Counted from the stretch's first letter, positions 1 through 9,596 are shown. The stretch: DNA of 55,758 nt from Verrucomicrobiia bacterium (GCA_028687435.1 JAQUAF010000038.1:1-55758); one strand, 5' to 3'. Notes: generated by a model from the sequence alone, not told the origin. A program made the numbers and translations.

Positions 1-102
1 GGCATTCTGAACTCATTCCCAGTGCAAAATAGTCTGCCCAACAAATTTTCAGACGTTGGAGACCCAATCGCCATGCCAAAATCCTGCCTTGTCACACCCT
101 GA

Positions 103-891
103 AAACTCGGTACTCTCAAGAATTTTATTCATCCCGACTTTCGCGGTGCGAACAACAAGCCGGAGGCCTGCGGTTCGGAATTGATGGTCAAAGACGTCCT
201 TGGCGCCGTGGAATACGCAAAGAAAAATGCGAATGTGGATTCCTCCCGGATTTATCTGGTTGGTGTTTCTGGCGGCGGCATGGCGGCGCTGCTGATGGCC
301 GGTCGCGCACCCGGGGTTTGGACGGCGGTTTCATCGTGGTGTCCCATTTTTGATTTGAAAGATTGGCATCGGGAAACCCTTGCCAGGAAATTGGTTTATG
401 CCCAGATGATCGAGAAAAGTTGCGGGGGCGCGCCCGGGAGCGGCGCCGCGGTTGATGAGGAATACCGGAAACGGTCGCCTTCCACCTGGCTGGACCAGGC
501 CAAATCGGTTCCCTTGGATATCAACACCGGCATTGCCGATGGCCATAAAGGCAGTGTGCCGGTCAGTCATTCGCTCAAGGCATTCAATGTTCTGGCGGCG
601 ACGGACGGTCGAATTGCGGAAACGGACATTGCCGCCATTTGTGCGGCGCCGCAAATGCCACCCGGTTTGCTTCCGACGCCGGATGATCCGCTTTATCGTC
701 GTGGAAAGGCATTGTATCGTAAAATTTCCGGACAGACCCGCGTGACGGTGTTCGAGGGAGGGCATGCCATTTTGGCTGAAGCCGCCCTGGCATGGCTGGA
801 AAAACAGCGACGGGGCCAGCCGCCGGTTTGGGAAATCAAGGACGCGCCGGATGTTGACCTGAGCGATCTTTCCACTCAGGCGGGGAAATAG
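103..891 (+). pseudogene. 5'-truncated alpha/beta hydrolase (prolyl-oligopeptidase-like)
   Basis: This is the C-terminal part of an alpha/beta hydrolase. The frame reads HPDFRGANNKPEACGSELM before the first possible start at 181, which is the conserved strand that precedes the nucleophile elbow in secreted peptidase or esterase-like members. The nucleophile Ser is in GVSGGGMA, a plausible acid Asp in GIADGHKG, and the His in FEGGHAIL, so the catalytic core is kept. The N-terminal lid or propeller part is absent: the same frame has a TGA at 100-102, and the bases before it do not resemble the family. It is therefore a decayed or recombined copy, or an assembly join. Translation from TTG 181 or ATG 184 would give about 236 residues lacking the first core strands. 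The hydrolase identity is fairly sure, the substrate unknown. Confidence 0.7.
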
Positions 892-986
892 CCGGATGAC
901 GCCCCCTCCATGCCGTTGGCGCTTGCCTTCGGGCTTTTGCAATAAAAATTTTGATCCGGATGCGCCAGAGATTCTCTTGTCACAAA

Positions 987-1003
987 TTGATCACGGAGAT
1001 CAA
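987..1003. promoter_or_regulatory. Inverted repeat TTGATC-N5-GATCAA in the 892-1098 spacer
   Basis: A perfect 6-bp inverted repeat around ACGGA lies in the spacer between the truncated hydrolase and the pseudopilin-like gene. It could be an operator or chance. The rest of this roughly 200-bp spacer is AT-rich, and I see no convincing terminator or -35/-10 pair in it. Confidence 0.25.
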
Positions 1004-1098
1004 AGATAAGCCCGCAGAAATGGCTTTACAAGGTGGTTAATTGGGTTAGCTTATTTTTAGATTTGATTGCAATTTTTTAGACAACCCATGCGCGCTTT

Positions 1099-1818
1099 GT
1101 GCAAGATTTAAGAAAAATATTTTTGACAGCCGGGCCGATAAAGGGGCGTGCCCCGGTTGTTTTGAATGGGGGTGCAAGGCCGGCGGCTGAAAACGACATG
1201 CATGGATTCACGATGGTGGAATTAATGGTTGTTCTGGCTATTTTATTTATATTGGCGTCCTTGATGGCGCCTGCATTGAAGCGGGCCAAGGATTCCGCCC
1301 GCCAGATGCAATGCATGTCGAATTTGAGGCAATTGGGAACGGCATTGAACATGTATGCGGATGAATGGGATGATTCTTTTCCAACCATACATTGCGGAGG
1401 AGGTTCTTATCCCGACCAGTATGAAAGTGTTTGGTATGCCAATGCGAGTTTTATGAAAAATTTGAACATGTCACCCTATCCGCCAAAACAACGCACGATA
1501 GCGGTATGCCCCAGTCATGCCGCACCTTGGCCGGGATGGAGTAATAATTGGATCAGCTACAGCGGCAACGCTTATTTTGGTTTTTCCTACATTCCGCGTC
1601 CCAAAAGGAGCGCCTTTTCAACTCCGGCCCAGACGATGGCGTTTTGTGATGGGAGTCTGACTTATTACATGAACATCGATATCACCCAGTACATTGATTA
1701 TCGTCATAATAATGGCGCCTTGGTTGTGTATCTCGACGGACATGTTGATCGCAGGGAGCCAGGCTCAATCCCTGAGGGATGGGCCAATCGTTACGATCCT
1801 TTTTGGGCTCTTCAGTAG
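1099..1818 (+). CDS. Type II secretion/type IV pseudopilin-like protein with H-X9-DG motif
   Basis: This is a prepilin-like protein. A class III leader junction is visible as HGFTMVELMVVLAI (G before F, Glu at +5), followed by a hydrophobic helix and the usual amphipathic continuation with MQCMSNLRQLGTALNMYADEW. Near the C terminus there is an exact H-X9-DG motif (H, nine residues, DG) in RHNNGALVVYLDGHVD, the processing-associated signature seen in multi-copy pseudopilins of Planctomycetes, Lentisphaerae and Verrucomicrobia. The start is uncertain: GTG 1099 gives a leader of about 36 residues, ATG 1198 leaves only three residues before the cleavage Gly, and TTG codons lie between. It probably sits in the inner membrane or periplasm. 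In these phyla such genes often lie beside glycan-degradation genes, as here, but their role is not established. Confidence 0.8.
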   Translation: MQDLRKIFLTAGPIKGRAPVVLNGGARPAAENDMHGFTMVELMVVLAILFILASLMAPALKRAKDSARQMQCMSNLRQLGTALNMYADEWDDSFPTIHCGGGSYPDQYESVWYANASFMKNLNMSPYPPKQRTIAVCPSHAAPWPGWSNNWISYSGNAYFGFSYIPRPKRSAFSTPAQTMAFCDGSLTYYMNIDITQYIDYRHNNGALVVYLDGHVDRREPGSIPEGWANRYDPFWALQ

Positions 1819-1907
1819 TGTTTTTTTTTTTTTACGGCCGGGGAGGTGTGGATGGATTTGTGCGGCCGGCGCAATGGGCCATAAGGAGAACCTGTTGTCA
1901 CGAAAGA

Positions 1908-2906
1908 ATGACATCGAAAATGCCAATGATTGGAAAAACTCTGTGTCTTGTGATTGCGATGGAATGCGGTTTCCATCTTTCATCTTCCGCCCAGGTTTCG
2001 TTCAAGGACAGCGGAGTGAATGAGACGAAAGTGGATTTCCATGGCAATTGCCTGACACATTATGAAAGAAGCGTCGGGTTTTGCAATCAAGGTCCGGTTT
2101 CGTATGTCTTTCAATATGATTACTTCGATCCGTCTGTGAAGGGAGAGACGTTGGAACGTCCCCTGCCTGCGCACGTGAAATTTCCAGTCATCGGGGACTC
2201 CGGCAATGGAACCATGGGGTTGGGCGTGAAAGGGGGCGCATGGTATGCGGGCGGTTTTTTTGGAGTGCGGGTAAAAGAGTGGCTCAACAAGACGCTCATG
2301 CAAAAGATGACCATTGTGGAACAGGGCCGCCGGGGATTGTTGGAATGTCTGTGGACTGGAAAATTTGGCGGGGTAAAGGCACGGTTCATGATGTTGCCGG
2401 AAGATGACAAACTGTTCATGGAACTGGATGTCGACGCAAGCGTTGATGAGGGCGGAGTTTCAGTTTTGTTCTTTTGCATTCCCGGGCATAACGGGTGGTC
2501 GTACGATGGTTATAATCGGGAACAGGATAAGTGGATATGCACGCCGGCCCGCAACATTCAGCATCACGACGGGGAAGATTCGATTGATCCCCAAAAGGGG
2601 CCTTGGATTCTGTATTTTGACAGCAAAAACAATCAGCCGTTTGGCTCCTGCGCGTTGATGTGGCTCCCGGGGCAGGTTGAGTCCATTTTGGTCGGGCAGA
2701 AATCCAATCGGTATGTGACGACACACATTCGATCAAAACCGTTGGTCAAAAATATCCGTTTTATTTTATGGAATTTTCCGGATGGCTGCAAAAAACCCGT
2801 CGGAGCCTATGAGTATCTGAAAAACCATGGGGAGGAATGGATGGAGCAGCTAAAGGCGGCGAAATTTGGGCCCGAGGACGAAAGCAAAGAAGAAAGGCAA
2901 AAATGA
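1908..2906 (+). CDS. Unknown secreted protein upstream of the giant GH42-like protein
   Basis: I do not recognise this family. From ATG 1908 or 1920 the protein begins with a plausible Sec signal peptide (MPMIGKTLCLVIAMECGFHLSSSAQ), followed by about 305 residues rich in Gly, aromatic residues and beta-prone stretches, and a Lys/Glu-rich tail. There is no transmembrane segment after the signal and no catalytic motif I can name. Its stop overlaps the next start (ATGA at 2903-2906), so the two are translationally coupled, which suggests a shared role in extracellular carbohydrate handling. The reading frame is open further upstream to 1779, but that part is translated from a T-tract and looks non-coding. 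A poly-T run at about 1819-1832 separates it from the pseudopilin gene. Confidence 0.65.
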   Translation: MTSKMPMIGKTLCLVIAMECGFHLSSSAQVSFKDSGVNETKVDFHGNCLTHYERSVGFCNQGPVSYVFQYDYFDPSVKGETLERPLPAHVKFPVIGDSGNGTMGLGVKGGAWYAGGFFGVRVKEWLNKTLMQKMTIVEQGRRGLLECLWTGKFGGVKARFMMLPEDDKLFMELDVDASVDEGGVSVLFFCIPGHNGWSYDGYNREQDKWICTPARNIQHHDGEDSIDPQKGPWILYFDSKNNQPFGSCALMWLPGQVESILVGQKSNRYVTTHIRSKPLVKNIRFILWNFPDGCKKPVGAYEYLKNHGEEWMEQLKAAKFGPEDESKEERQK

Positions 2907-5900
2907 AGAAGATGATGATATTGGCGGCGGCGCTGATCTTTTCAATGGGAATCCAACCGGCCATCGGAGATGAAGCAAAAATCACGAGGAAACGGGTGGC
3001 GGTTTTTCATGAGCCCGGTTTTCCCTCCCGAAGTCCGCGATCCGTGGAATGGTATCAACGGACGCTGACCGAGGCGGGATTGGAAGTGAAATTGATCGGG
3101 GTTCGGGAGTTGAAGGATGCAAGGCGGTTTTCCAGCAGGCGGTTCGACACCCTGATCATGGCGACTGGCGGAAATTTTCCGCGTGAAGCAGAGGAAGCCA
3201 TTGGAATGTTCATGCGGGGGGGCGGAACCATCGTGGTGGATGAAAGCATTGCGGGCGTCCAGAATCCGCCGGAAGAGGTTGTGAAGGAGTCGAGCCTCCT
3301 GCGGGAGGATTACCTGAAAGGCGTCAATATCGAAAAGTATCTGGACTTTTGTCATCAACAGCGTCCTTTGGCGGGGAATATTTTTGAGCGCAGCGCGGAG
3401 GAGGGAAAATGGATCCCGGAAGTGACTTTTTTTTCCGGCATGAAAACGGCGGGGCCTTTTTTGAACGAGTTCGAATTTGAAACCTGGCCGAATCCCTGGG
3501 GTGTGTCGTCGTCCTACCGGAGGCCGTTTTCCGAGGATCTTGTTCAAAACGCGGAACTTGCAAAGGCGGGATTATTGGAGGGATTTCCAAAAGCGGCGCC
3601 GGTGACTGTGACTTTGGATTCGGATTTGGCCGGGGAAGGCGCGCAAGCGGGCGGGAAGGGCAGGGAGGCGGCTTTCACATTTCCTGTCACGAGGGAAAAA
3701 GGCTGCCAGCGGCTGACGTTTTTTGGATCTGCGGGAGTCGCGGACATGTCTCAAAAGGCGCCTGAGTATGCCAATGACGTGCTGTTGCCGGTGTATGTGT
3801 TCAAGTCGCCGAGCGGATACAAGTATCCGGCATTTGAAAAATGCGGGTTGAATCAAAAGGATTGCGATTCGGACTTCTACATTTATCGATGCCATTCGCG
3901 TTTAAAGAACGGATACACGTTGGTTCATTTTGGCGTGGTTGGCGCGCATCTGTTGAAATCGGCGCACGCCAGGCAGGTGTTGTTGGGCTCATTGCGTTTG
4001 GCGGAGGCGGCTTTGCCGGGGGAACGGAGCAGGCAGTATGTGGACCATTGCCTTCAAATGGAGGAGAAATTGAGTGAATATTGCGGAAAATCGGTCGGTC
4101 TTATGGCGGGTTTGGAGAGAGCGGCCCGGATGGATCATTATCGGGGCAGGGAGAAAAAAAGGGATGCAACCTTGGCTTTGCTTCGGGAACAGCGAAGCCG
4201 GTTTGAATCCATTTGTGAAGATGGCGAGAGGTTGCGGTTGGCCAAATGGGAGCAGGGAGAGCGGGGTGATGAGGAACGGGTGAAATTCTCGGATCGATGC
4301 AATCGGGCCGTCAAGGACTTGGATGGGATTGGGGGGCGTTATGGCGATTGTCTGATGGATGGACCGGTATGTCCGCCGTCCGGAAAAATAAAAAACCGGT
4401 TCAAGCGTCTTTGCGCCCGCATGGACTTTATCAGTCCGTCCGGAATCGGACGTCTCAAGGAATTGTATCCGCTGGCAAGAGAACTGGGATTTGAGGGAAT
4501 GCCTCTGTATTTTAATCAGGTGGGGAGCTTTCGGAAGCTCGACATGCTCGGAGGATTTGGCCAGCCGACCGGATATCGCCTGTGCATGTTCAACTCCAAT
4601 CCTTTCAAGGATGAATTTGAAATGGGGATTTTTAATCCTGCGACGGGAACTGTCGCAAACAGCAGGTTCCGCTGGTTCGAAACCGCGGAAAGTTGGAAGC
4701 GCTATGAGAAGGACGAGGGATGGATTTTAAACAAACTGAATGAGCGGAACGATGTCAAATGGGTGTTGGCGTTGGAAGAGCGCAATATGCAGTGGACGAT
4801 GTGGGATCAACGCACTGAAAAACGTTTCCATGAATATTTGAGACGGATTCATGGGGACATTGAGGCGTTGAACCGGCAATGGATGACGAAATATGGCGGA
4901 TTTGAAGAGATCAAGTTGCCGATGAAAAGACCGGAGGGGCAGGCGGAACACGCCTTGTGGGAGGACTGGACGCGGTACCGTGAAATTTATGTGCTTGAGG
5001 AAGAGATCAAGCCGATATGCAATTTGATTAAAAAGCACGCCCCAAAATTATATTTGCAGGCATTCGGTTCGTATTGCGGCCAGGAAAATTTTCCGGCAAG
5101 CGGAATCAATTATTATGAATATGGCAAGGCGTTGGATTTGAACACGTTGGAAATGGGGAGCAGCGAGCCTTTGAGGGACGAGGTGATGACGTCGGATATC
5201 GCCGGTTTTTTTAGCAAAAATCTGACATCGGAGTGGGGGGCATTTTATTCCACGCATACTCCCGCATTGCACGCGGACAAAATGGACAAGCTGAAGGAAC
5301 GAATGTGGAATGGGGTGGGGTGGGGGCAGATTGGCTGGTGTTCTTTCATGGGGTCAAAGGCGGGCTGGCATTATTCGAATTTTATCGATGCCGACAACCG
5401 GGTGTTGCCGCTTGGATGGGCAATGAAGGAGTTGCACCGGGATTTTGGAAAGATCGGGCGGGTCATTCTGGATGGGGTGAGGGATGAACCGCCGGTGCGG
5501 ATTGTCTATTCGCCGACAACCCACCGCCATTCATGCTGGCCGGGGGTGGAGGCGAACAAGAGTTTTGACGAGGTTTGCGGATTTTATCGGGCTTTCCAAC
5601 AAAGTCACATTCAATCCAGGGCATTGGATGAGGGCGCGATTTTGGATGGCCATTTGAAGCCGTCGTGCAAGGTGCTGGTGGCGCCGGGAATGACTTATAT
5701 GAATGACCGGGTGATGACAAAAGTGATCGAATATTTGAAGGGAGGCGGCGGAGTGTTGATGACTGCGGACAGTGGGCGGTATGACCAATATGGGCGTCGC
5801 AGGGATGGATTGTTGGCCTTGGCGGGAGTGGCGGTAAAAGGAGTGAAAATTCCCACGGTGAATGTGAAGGGAGCGCATTTCGTTTGCCATGGAATGGGAA

Positions 5901-8176
5901 CCTCACAGGTTGTGGGATTGGAACCGTTGTTTCCGAATGAGACAGACACTTTGTTGAAATATGAAAGCGGAGAGGCGGCGGTGACCGCGACAAGGGTGGG
6001 GAAAGGGGTGTTGGTGGTGATCGGGATGCCGTTCGGAAGGGAATATTACAGCGAGTGGCGCTGGAAACCGGCGACGGCGTTGAAAGTGTTGGACAGCATA
6101 TTGGCTCCGATGGGATTGGAAAAGGAATATGAATGTTCAGACCGGGAAATCGTGGTAAGGCCGTGGAAGCATGAGGGAAAACGATATTTGGCGGTGACCA
6201 ATCCAACCCGAAAGGAAATGGAGCCGACCCAGTCCCCCGGAGGGCAGTTTCCATTTAAAATGCCGGCATTGGCAACGGGTTTCAAGCTTGGGGTGAAGGG
6301 CGCATGGAAGGTGAGGGATGTGGCTTTGGCGATGGAGATCCCGTCCAGGTTCGACGGAGAATACACCCAAATGGAGGGGATGGTCGGAAATCCAGGAGGG
6401 GTCGTGTACGAATTGCGGGAAGATCGGGAAAGCAAAAAAATCAAAGTTGCGGAGCGGAAGGAAAACGGCGCGACAAGCGAAACGAAGCGGGAGGATCCGA
6501 AGGAAAAAGACAAGATTGAAACCCGGGTTTGTGCCACCGATGAGAAAAAACATCATTCAATGCCGTTCGAAGGGCAGTTTTTCGAGCAGGATGGGCGGAT
6601 TCGGATAGGGAATTATCTGATCCGGATGGATGTGGATTCCGGCAACAGGACATGGGGAGGCGATTTGTATCTTCAGATTGACAATGGAACGGAAAAAATC
6701 AGGAAAATTTGCAGGACCGGCGAAACGGTTGTCTATCCTTTCATTGATAAGTCAGTAAAGGTGGTGTGCGAAAATGCGTCGTCTGTGATGCCCATCGGCA
6801 TCAAGTGTCGAATGACAGAGGAACGCCCCATCGAGATCAACTCGGCGTGCGTGGTGAGGGAGGAGTTGTTTGAAGGGCAGAAAAGCGTGGTGATGGAGAA
6901 CGGGGAAATCTGGCTGCGTCTGCTGCCGGAACTGGGAGCCCGGGTCATTGAGATGGGATATCGGCGCGATGGAGTGAACCATCTGTATGATGACAGAAAA
7001 TTGGTGAACCAAGGAAAGGCGGGAACCCAAGGCGGCGGATTTACAAACTATGGGGGAATCGAGGAAAATTGCCGGGCCATGCCGGGACCGTTCTGGAACC
7101 AGGTGTTTGAGCACGAGGTGGTGACGAATACGCCGGAGTGTGCGGTTGTAAAAATAAAGAGAAGCAAGCCGTTGGAGTGGAACTATGCGAATCAGGGGGG
7201 GGTGGTTTCCCTGGAAAAAACGTATGTTTTGCGGAAAGGTGAATCGCGGGTGCAGGTGAAAGCGCGGCTCTATAACGAAAAAAACATCAAGGATGCGGTC
7301 CGGTATCGCCTGAGACCGTTGCTGGCTGTTGGCGGCGATGCGAATGCGTCGGATGTCCACTTGGTTTCCACAAAGGAAGGGATCAAAATGGCGCCGTTCC
7401 GCCTGGGCAATGTCGCAAGTTATGCGAATGTCGGGACTTGGTCGGCTTTTGTGGATCAGGAAAAACGCAAGGCTTTTGTGACAACCTTCAAATCCCAGGA
7501 TATGGCGGAGGTTTACACTTATATGGGGGAAAAAAGTTATAATTTGGAATTGATGACGGTTTTGAAAGAGGCGGAACCGGGACAATGTGTGGAATTTGAG
7601 TATGAAATGGGTTTGCTGCAGGGAATTCGCGGTTTGGGAGGGGTTGGATGGGATATCGGGGTGAACCTGGATCTATCGGGAAATGGACGTTACGGGCGGA
7701 ATGAAAAGGTCCGGGTGGAAGTGGAGTTGTCCGCGTTCAAGGAAACCGGGGTGAATGTGAAGGTGGGTGTATTGAAAGGGGAATCTCCGGTGGCGGAAAT
7801 CGGGGAGATGAAAATGAAAGTCAGTGCGGGGAGTCCTGCGAGGAAAAACTTGGAATGGTTCACTGGGAAACTGGAAGACGGATCTTATCAAGTGGTGGCG
7901 CAGGTGACTGATCCGGGCGGCAAGGTATTGGTGAAGGCAATGCGTCCGCTGGTTGTTGATGAGGCCCAACGCGTCTCCATGGCGGGCCAGATTGAACAAT
8001 TGCGGAAACGGCTGGAGGGGATGCGCAAAGAGTATGAGTCAAATAAGAATGAAGCCTTGAGAGAAAGAATCGTCCGTTTTGCCTTGCTGTTGAACGAACT
8101 GGAGGAGGCGGCATCCAAGGGAGATTCGGGAAAAATGGATGAAATCAGAAAAGCCATTGCGACGCTTTCAAAATGA
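2903..8176 (+). CDS. Giant secreted multidomain GH42-like protein
   Basis: This 1757-residue protein starts at ATG 2903 (AGAAAGG upstream, coupled to the previous gene) with signal peptide MKKMMILAAALIFSMGIQPAIG. Approximate order: 30-120, a ThuA/class-I-amidotransferase-like fold (RKRVAVFHEP, then DTLIMATGG and GGTIVVDES); a helical linker; about 500-860, a GH42-like TIM barrel, recognisable from FHEYLRRIHGDIEALNRQW followed by the LP strand, with candidate catalytic Glu in ALEERN and LTSEWGAFY; 865-1060, a flavodoxin-like domain like the GH42 trimerisation domain (YLKGGGGVLMTADSGRY); about 1320-1560, a mutarotase/DUF5107-like beta-sandwich (WLRLLPELGARVIEMGY); an Ig-like segment; and a C-terminal coiled coil. 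Typical GH42 enzymes have about 650-700 residues, so this is far larger. Glycosidase activity is inferred: the usual Asn-Glu acid/base pair is not obvious. Confidence 0.75.
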   Translation: MKKMMILAAALIFSMGIQPAIGDEAKITRKRVAVFHEPGFPSRSPRSVEWYQRTLTEAGLEVKLIGVRELKDARRFSSRRFDTLIMATGGNFPREAEEAIGMFMRGGGTIVVDESIAGVQNPPEEVVKESSLLREDYLKGVNIEKYLDFCHQQRPLAGNIFERSAEEGKWIPEVTFFSGMKTAGPFLNEFEFETWPNPWGVSSSYRRPFSEDLVQNAELAKAGLLEGFPKAAPVTVTLDSDLAGEGAQAGGKGREAAFTFPVTREKGCQRLTFFGSAGVADMSQKAPEYANDVLLPVYVFKSPSGYKYPAFEKCGLNQKDCDSDFYIYRCHSRLKNGYTLVHFGVVGAHLLKSAHARQVLLGSLRLAEAALPGERSRQYVDHCLQMEEKLSEYCGKSVGLMAGLERAARMDHYRGREKKRDATLALLREQRSRFESICEDGERLRLAKWEQGERGDEERVKFSDRCNRAVKDLDGIGGRYGDCLMDGPVCPPSGKIKNRFKRLCARMDFISPSGIGRLKELYPLARELGFEGMPLYFNQVGSFRKLDMLGGFGQPTGYRLCMFNSNPFKDEFEMGIFNPATGTVANSRFRWFETAESWKRYEKDEGWILNKLNERNDVKWVLALEERNMQWTMWDQRTEKRFHEYLRRIHGDIEALNRQWMTKYGGFEEIKLPMKRPEGQAEHALWEDWTRYREIYVLEEEIKPICNLIKKHAPKLYLQAFGSYCGQENFPASGINYYEYGKALDLNTLEMGSSEPLRDEVMTSDIAGFFSKNLTSEWGAFYSTHTPALHADKMDKLKERMWNGVGWGQIGWCSFMGSKAGWHYSNFIDADNRVLPLGWAMKELHRDFGKIGRVILDGVRDEPPVRIVYSPTTHRHSCWPGVEANKSFDEVCGFYRAFQQSHIQSRALDEGAILDGHLKPSCKVLVAPGMTYMNDRVMTKVIEYLKGGGGVLMTADSGRYDQYGRRRDGLLALAGVAVKGVKIPTVNVKGAHFVCHGMGTSQVVGLEPLFPNETDTLLKYESGEAAVTATRVGKGVLVVIGMPFGREYYSEWRWKPATALKVLDSILAPMGLEKEYECSDREIVVRPWKHEGKRYLAVTNPTRKEMEPTQSPGGQFPFKMPALATGFKLGVKGAWKVRDVALAMEIPSRFDGEYTQMEGMVGNPGGVVYELREDRESKKIKVAERKENGATSETKREDPKEKDKIETRVCATDEKKHHSMPFEGQFFEQDGRIRIGNYLIRMDVDSGNRTWGGDLYLQIDNGTEKIRKICRTGETVVYPFIDKSVKVVCENASSVMPIGIKCRMTEERPIEINSACVVREELFEGQKSVVMENGEIWLRLLPELGARVIEMGYRRDGVNHLYDDRKLVNQGKAGTQGGGFTNYGGIEENCRAMPGPFWNQVFEHEVVTNTPECAVVKIKRSKPLEWNYANQGGVVSLEKTYVLRKGESRVQVKARLYNEKNIKDAVRYRLRPLLAVGGDANASDVHLVSTKEGIKMAPFRLGNVASYANVGTWSAFVDQEKRKAFVTTFKSQDMAEVYTYMGEKSYNLELMTVLKEAEPGQCVEFEYEMGLLQGIRGLGGVGWDIGVNLDLSGNGRYGRNEKVRVEVELSAFKETGVNVKVGVLKGESPVAEIGEMKMKVSAGSPARKNLEWFTGKLEDGSYQVVAQVTDPGGKVLVKAMRPLVVDEAQRVSMAGQIEQLRKRLEGMRKEYESNKNEALRERIVRFALLLNELEEAASKGDSGKMDEIRKAIATLSK

Positions 8177-8217
8177 TGGCGATTTTCCAGCGTCACAATT
8201 TTTAAAAAAGAGAATAT

Positions 8218-9393
8218 ATGATCAGACTTGGTGTCATCGGATATGGCGGGCGGATCAACAGCATGATCAAGCGTTTCCGTCTGGAAGAATCGGAATTGAG
8301 GGTGGCGGGGATTGTGGATCCCGACGAAAAAGGGGCGCGTTCCCGTTTGGATGAGAACGACAGGAAGGATGCGGCGTTTTATCCGACGGTCGATGAAATG
8401 GTTCGCAAAGGCGGGCTGGACGCGCTGGCGATCGGGACGCGGTGCGACTTGCATGCGCCTTATGCCATGGAGGCGGCCCGTTATGATCTGCCGTTGTTTC
8501 TGGAAAAACCCGTGGCGACCTCCCTGAAACAGGCGCAAGGCTTGGAAAAAGCCTTTCAAAAAAGCCGTTGTGAAGCCGCGGTCAGTTTTCCGTTGCGGGT
8601 TTCTCCCCTGTGCCGTCTGGCCGGAAATTTGATCAAGGAGGGGGCTGCGGGTTCCCCTGAACATATTGCGGCGGTGAATTATGTTCCCTACGGCACCTGT
8701 TATTTTGATTTGTGGTACCGGGATTTCAAGATCACCCAGGGATTGTTTTTCCAAAAAGCCACGCATGACTTCGATTATATGAGTTTTTTGATGGGATCGG
8801 ACATCGTGCGGGTGGCCGCCATGGCCAATTACGGACGGGTGTTTGGGGGCCGCAAACCCGGCGGTTTGACTTGTTCGAAATGCAGGGAGCAGGACACCTG
8901 TCTGGAAAGTCCGCAAAACCGGAAGCGCAACGGTTATGAAACCGGCGGATGGGACAAGGATCATGGCTGCACTTTTGGCCGGGATTGCGGGTCCCCGGAA
9001 ACCGGCATGAACGAGGATTGTTCCAGCGCCCTGGTCGAATTCGCCTCGGGCGCCCACGGGGTGTACACCCAGGTCTTTTTTTCGCGCCGCGACGCAGCGG
9101 CGCGGGGCGCAACCGTGAGCGGGTATCATGGAACGGTTGGTTTTGACTGGTACCGCAATGAACTCAAAAGAGTCCGTCATCATGCCCCGTTCACGGACAC
9201 GATCAAGGCGGACGGCGGCATGAGCCATTTTGGGGGCGACGATGAACTGGCGCGGGATTTCATCGGGCTGATCAGGGGAAAATGCAAGTCGCGGACACCC
9301 ATTGAAACCGGCATCCGCAGTGTTCATGTCTGCCTGGCGGCCAAGGAATCGGCGGAAACGGGACGGTTTGTCAAGGTGAGGCGGTTGTGTTGA
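8218..9393 (+). CDS. Gfo/Idh/MocA-family oxidoreductase with Cys-rich insert
   Basis: This NAD(P)-dependent sugar or cyclitol dehydrogenase-like protein has an N-terminal Rossmann fold (IRLGVIGYGGRINSMI) and the family EKP motif in FLEKPVATS, where the Lys normally contacts substrate and cofactor. The C-terminal alpha/beta domain carries QKATHDFDYMSFLMG and a cysteine cluster (CSKCREQDTC, then CTFGRDC) of a kind seen in several Gfo/Idh/MocA branches, possibly metal-binding or structural. At 391 residues it is of usual length and complete. It starts 41 bp after the giant GH42-like gene on the same strand, so it probably belongs to the same transcription unit and acts in the cytoplasm on released sugar. 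The substrate cannot be assigned. Confidence 0.9.
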   Translation: MIRLGVIGYGGRINSMIKRFRLEESELRVAGIVDPDEKGARSRLDENDRKDAAFYPTVDEMVRKGGLDALAIGTRCDLHAPYAMEAARYDLPLFLEKPVATSLKQAQGLEKAFQKSRCEAAVSFPLRVSPLCRLAGNLIKEGAAGSPEHIAAVNYVPYGTCYFDLWYRDFKITQGLFFQKATHDFDYMSFLMGSDIVRVAAMANYGRVFGGRKPGGLTCSKCREQDTCLESPQNRKRNGYETGGWDKDHGCTFGRDCGSPETGMNEDCSSALVEFASGAHGVYTQVFFSRRDAAARGATVSGYHGTVGFDWYRNELKRVRHHAPFTDTIKADGGMSHFGGDDELARDFIGLIRGKCKSRTPIETGIRSVHVCLAAKESAETGRFVKVRRLC

Positions 9394-9545
9394 AGAGGTT
9401 GTTCAAGATGGCAAACACTTGACAGCAGGACGGAAAGTGAGACGGAAGACTGTGGTTGCGCTAAATGTCAACATTCCCCCCCTATGGAAATCGGGCGCCA
9501 ACTTCTTGTCAAACACTCCGGGCGCGCTTCTCAAAAAATCATGGG

Positions 9546-9574
9546 TTGTAAAATTGGTCTGGAGCGGATAGAAG
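9546..9574 (+). promoter_or_regulatory. Candidate sigma70 promoter for mntA-hepT
   Basis: TTGTAA, a 17-bp spacer and TAGAAG end 22 bp before the mntA start codon. Both hexamers deviate from consensus, so this is a weak call. The surrounding 9394-9596 spacer otherwise shows nothing recognisable. Confidence 0.3.
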
Positions 9575-9596
9575 ATGGAAAATCCAATCATCCGAT

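Noticed and set aside
1819..1832. T-run after the pseudopilin gene as an intrinsic terminator
   Set aside because: No adequate stem precedes the T-run, so it is only a homopolymer tract.
7888..9327. Minus-strand open frame of 479 codons opposite the Gfo/Idh/MocA gene at 8218
   Set aside because: Shadow of a plus-strand gene with EKP and Rossmann motifs; it also runs across the 8177-8217 gene boundary.
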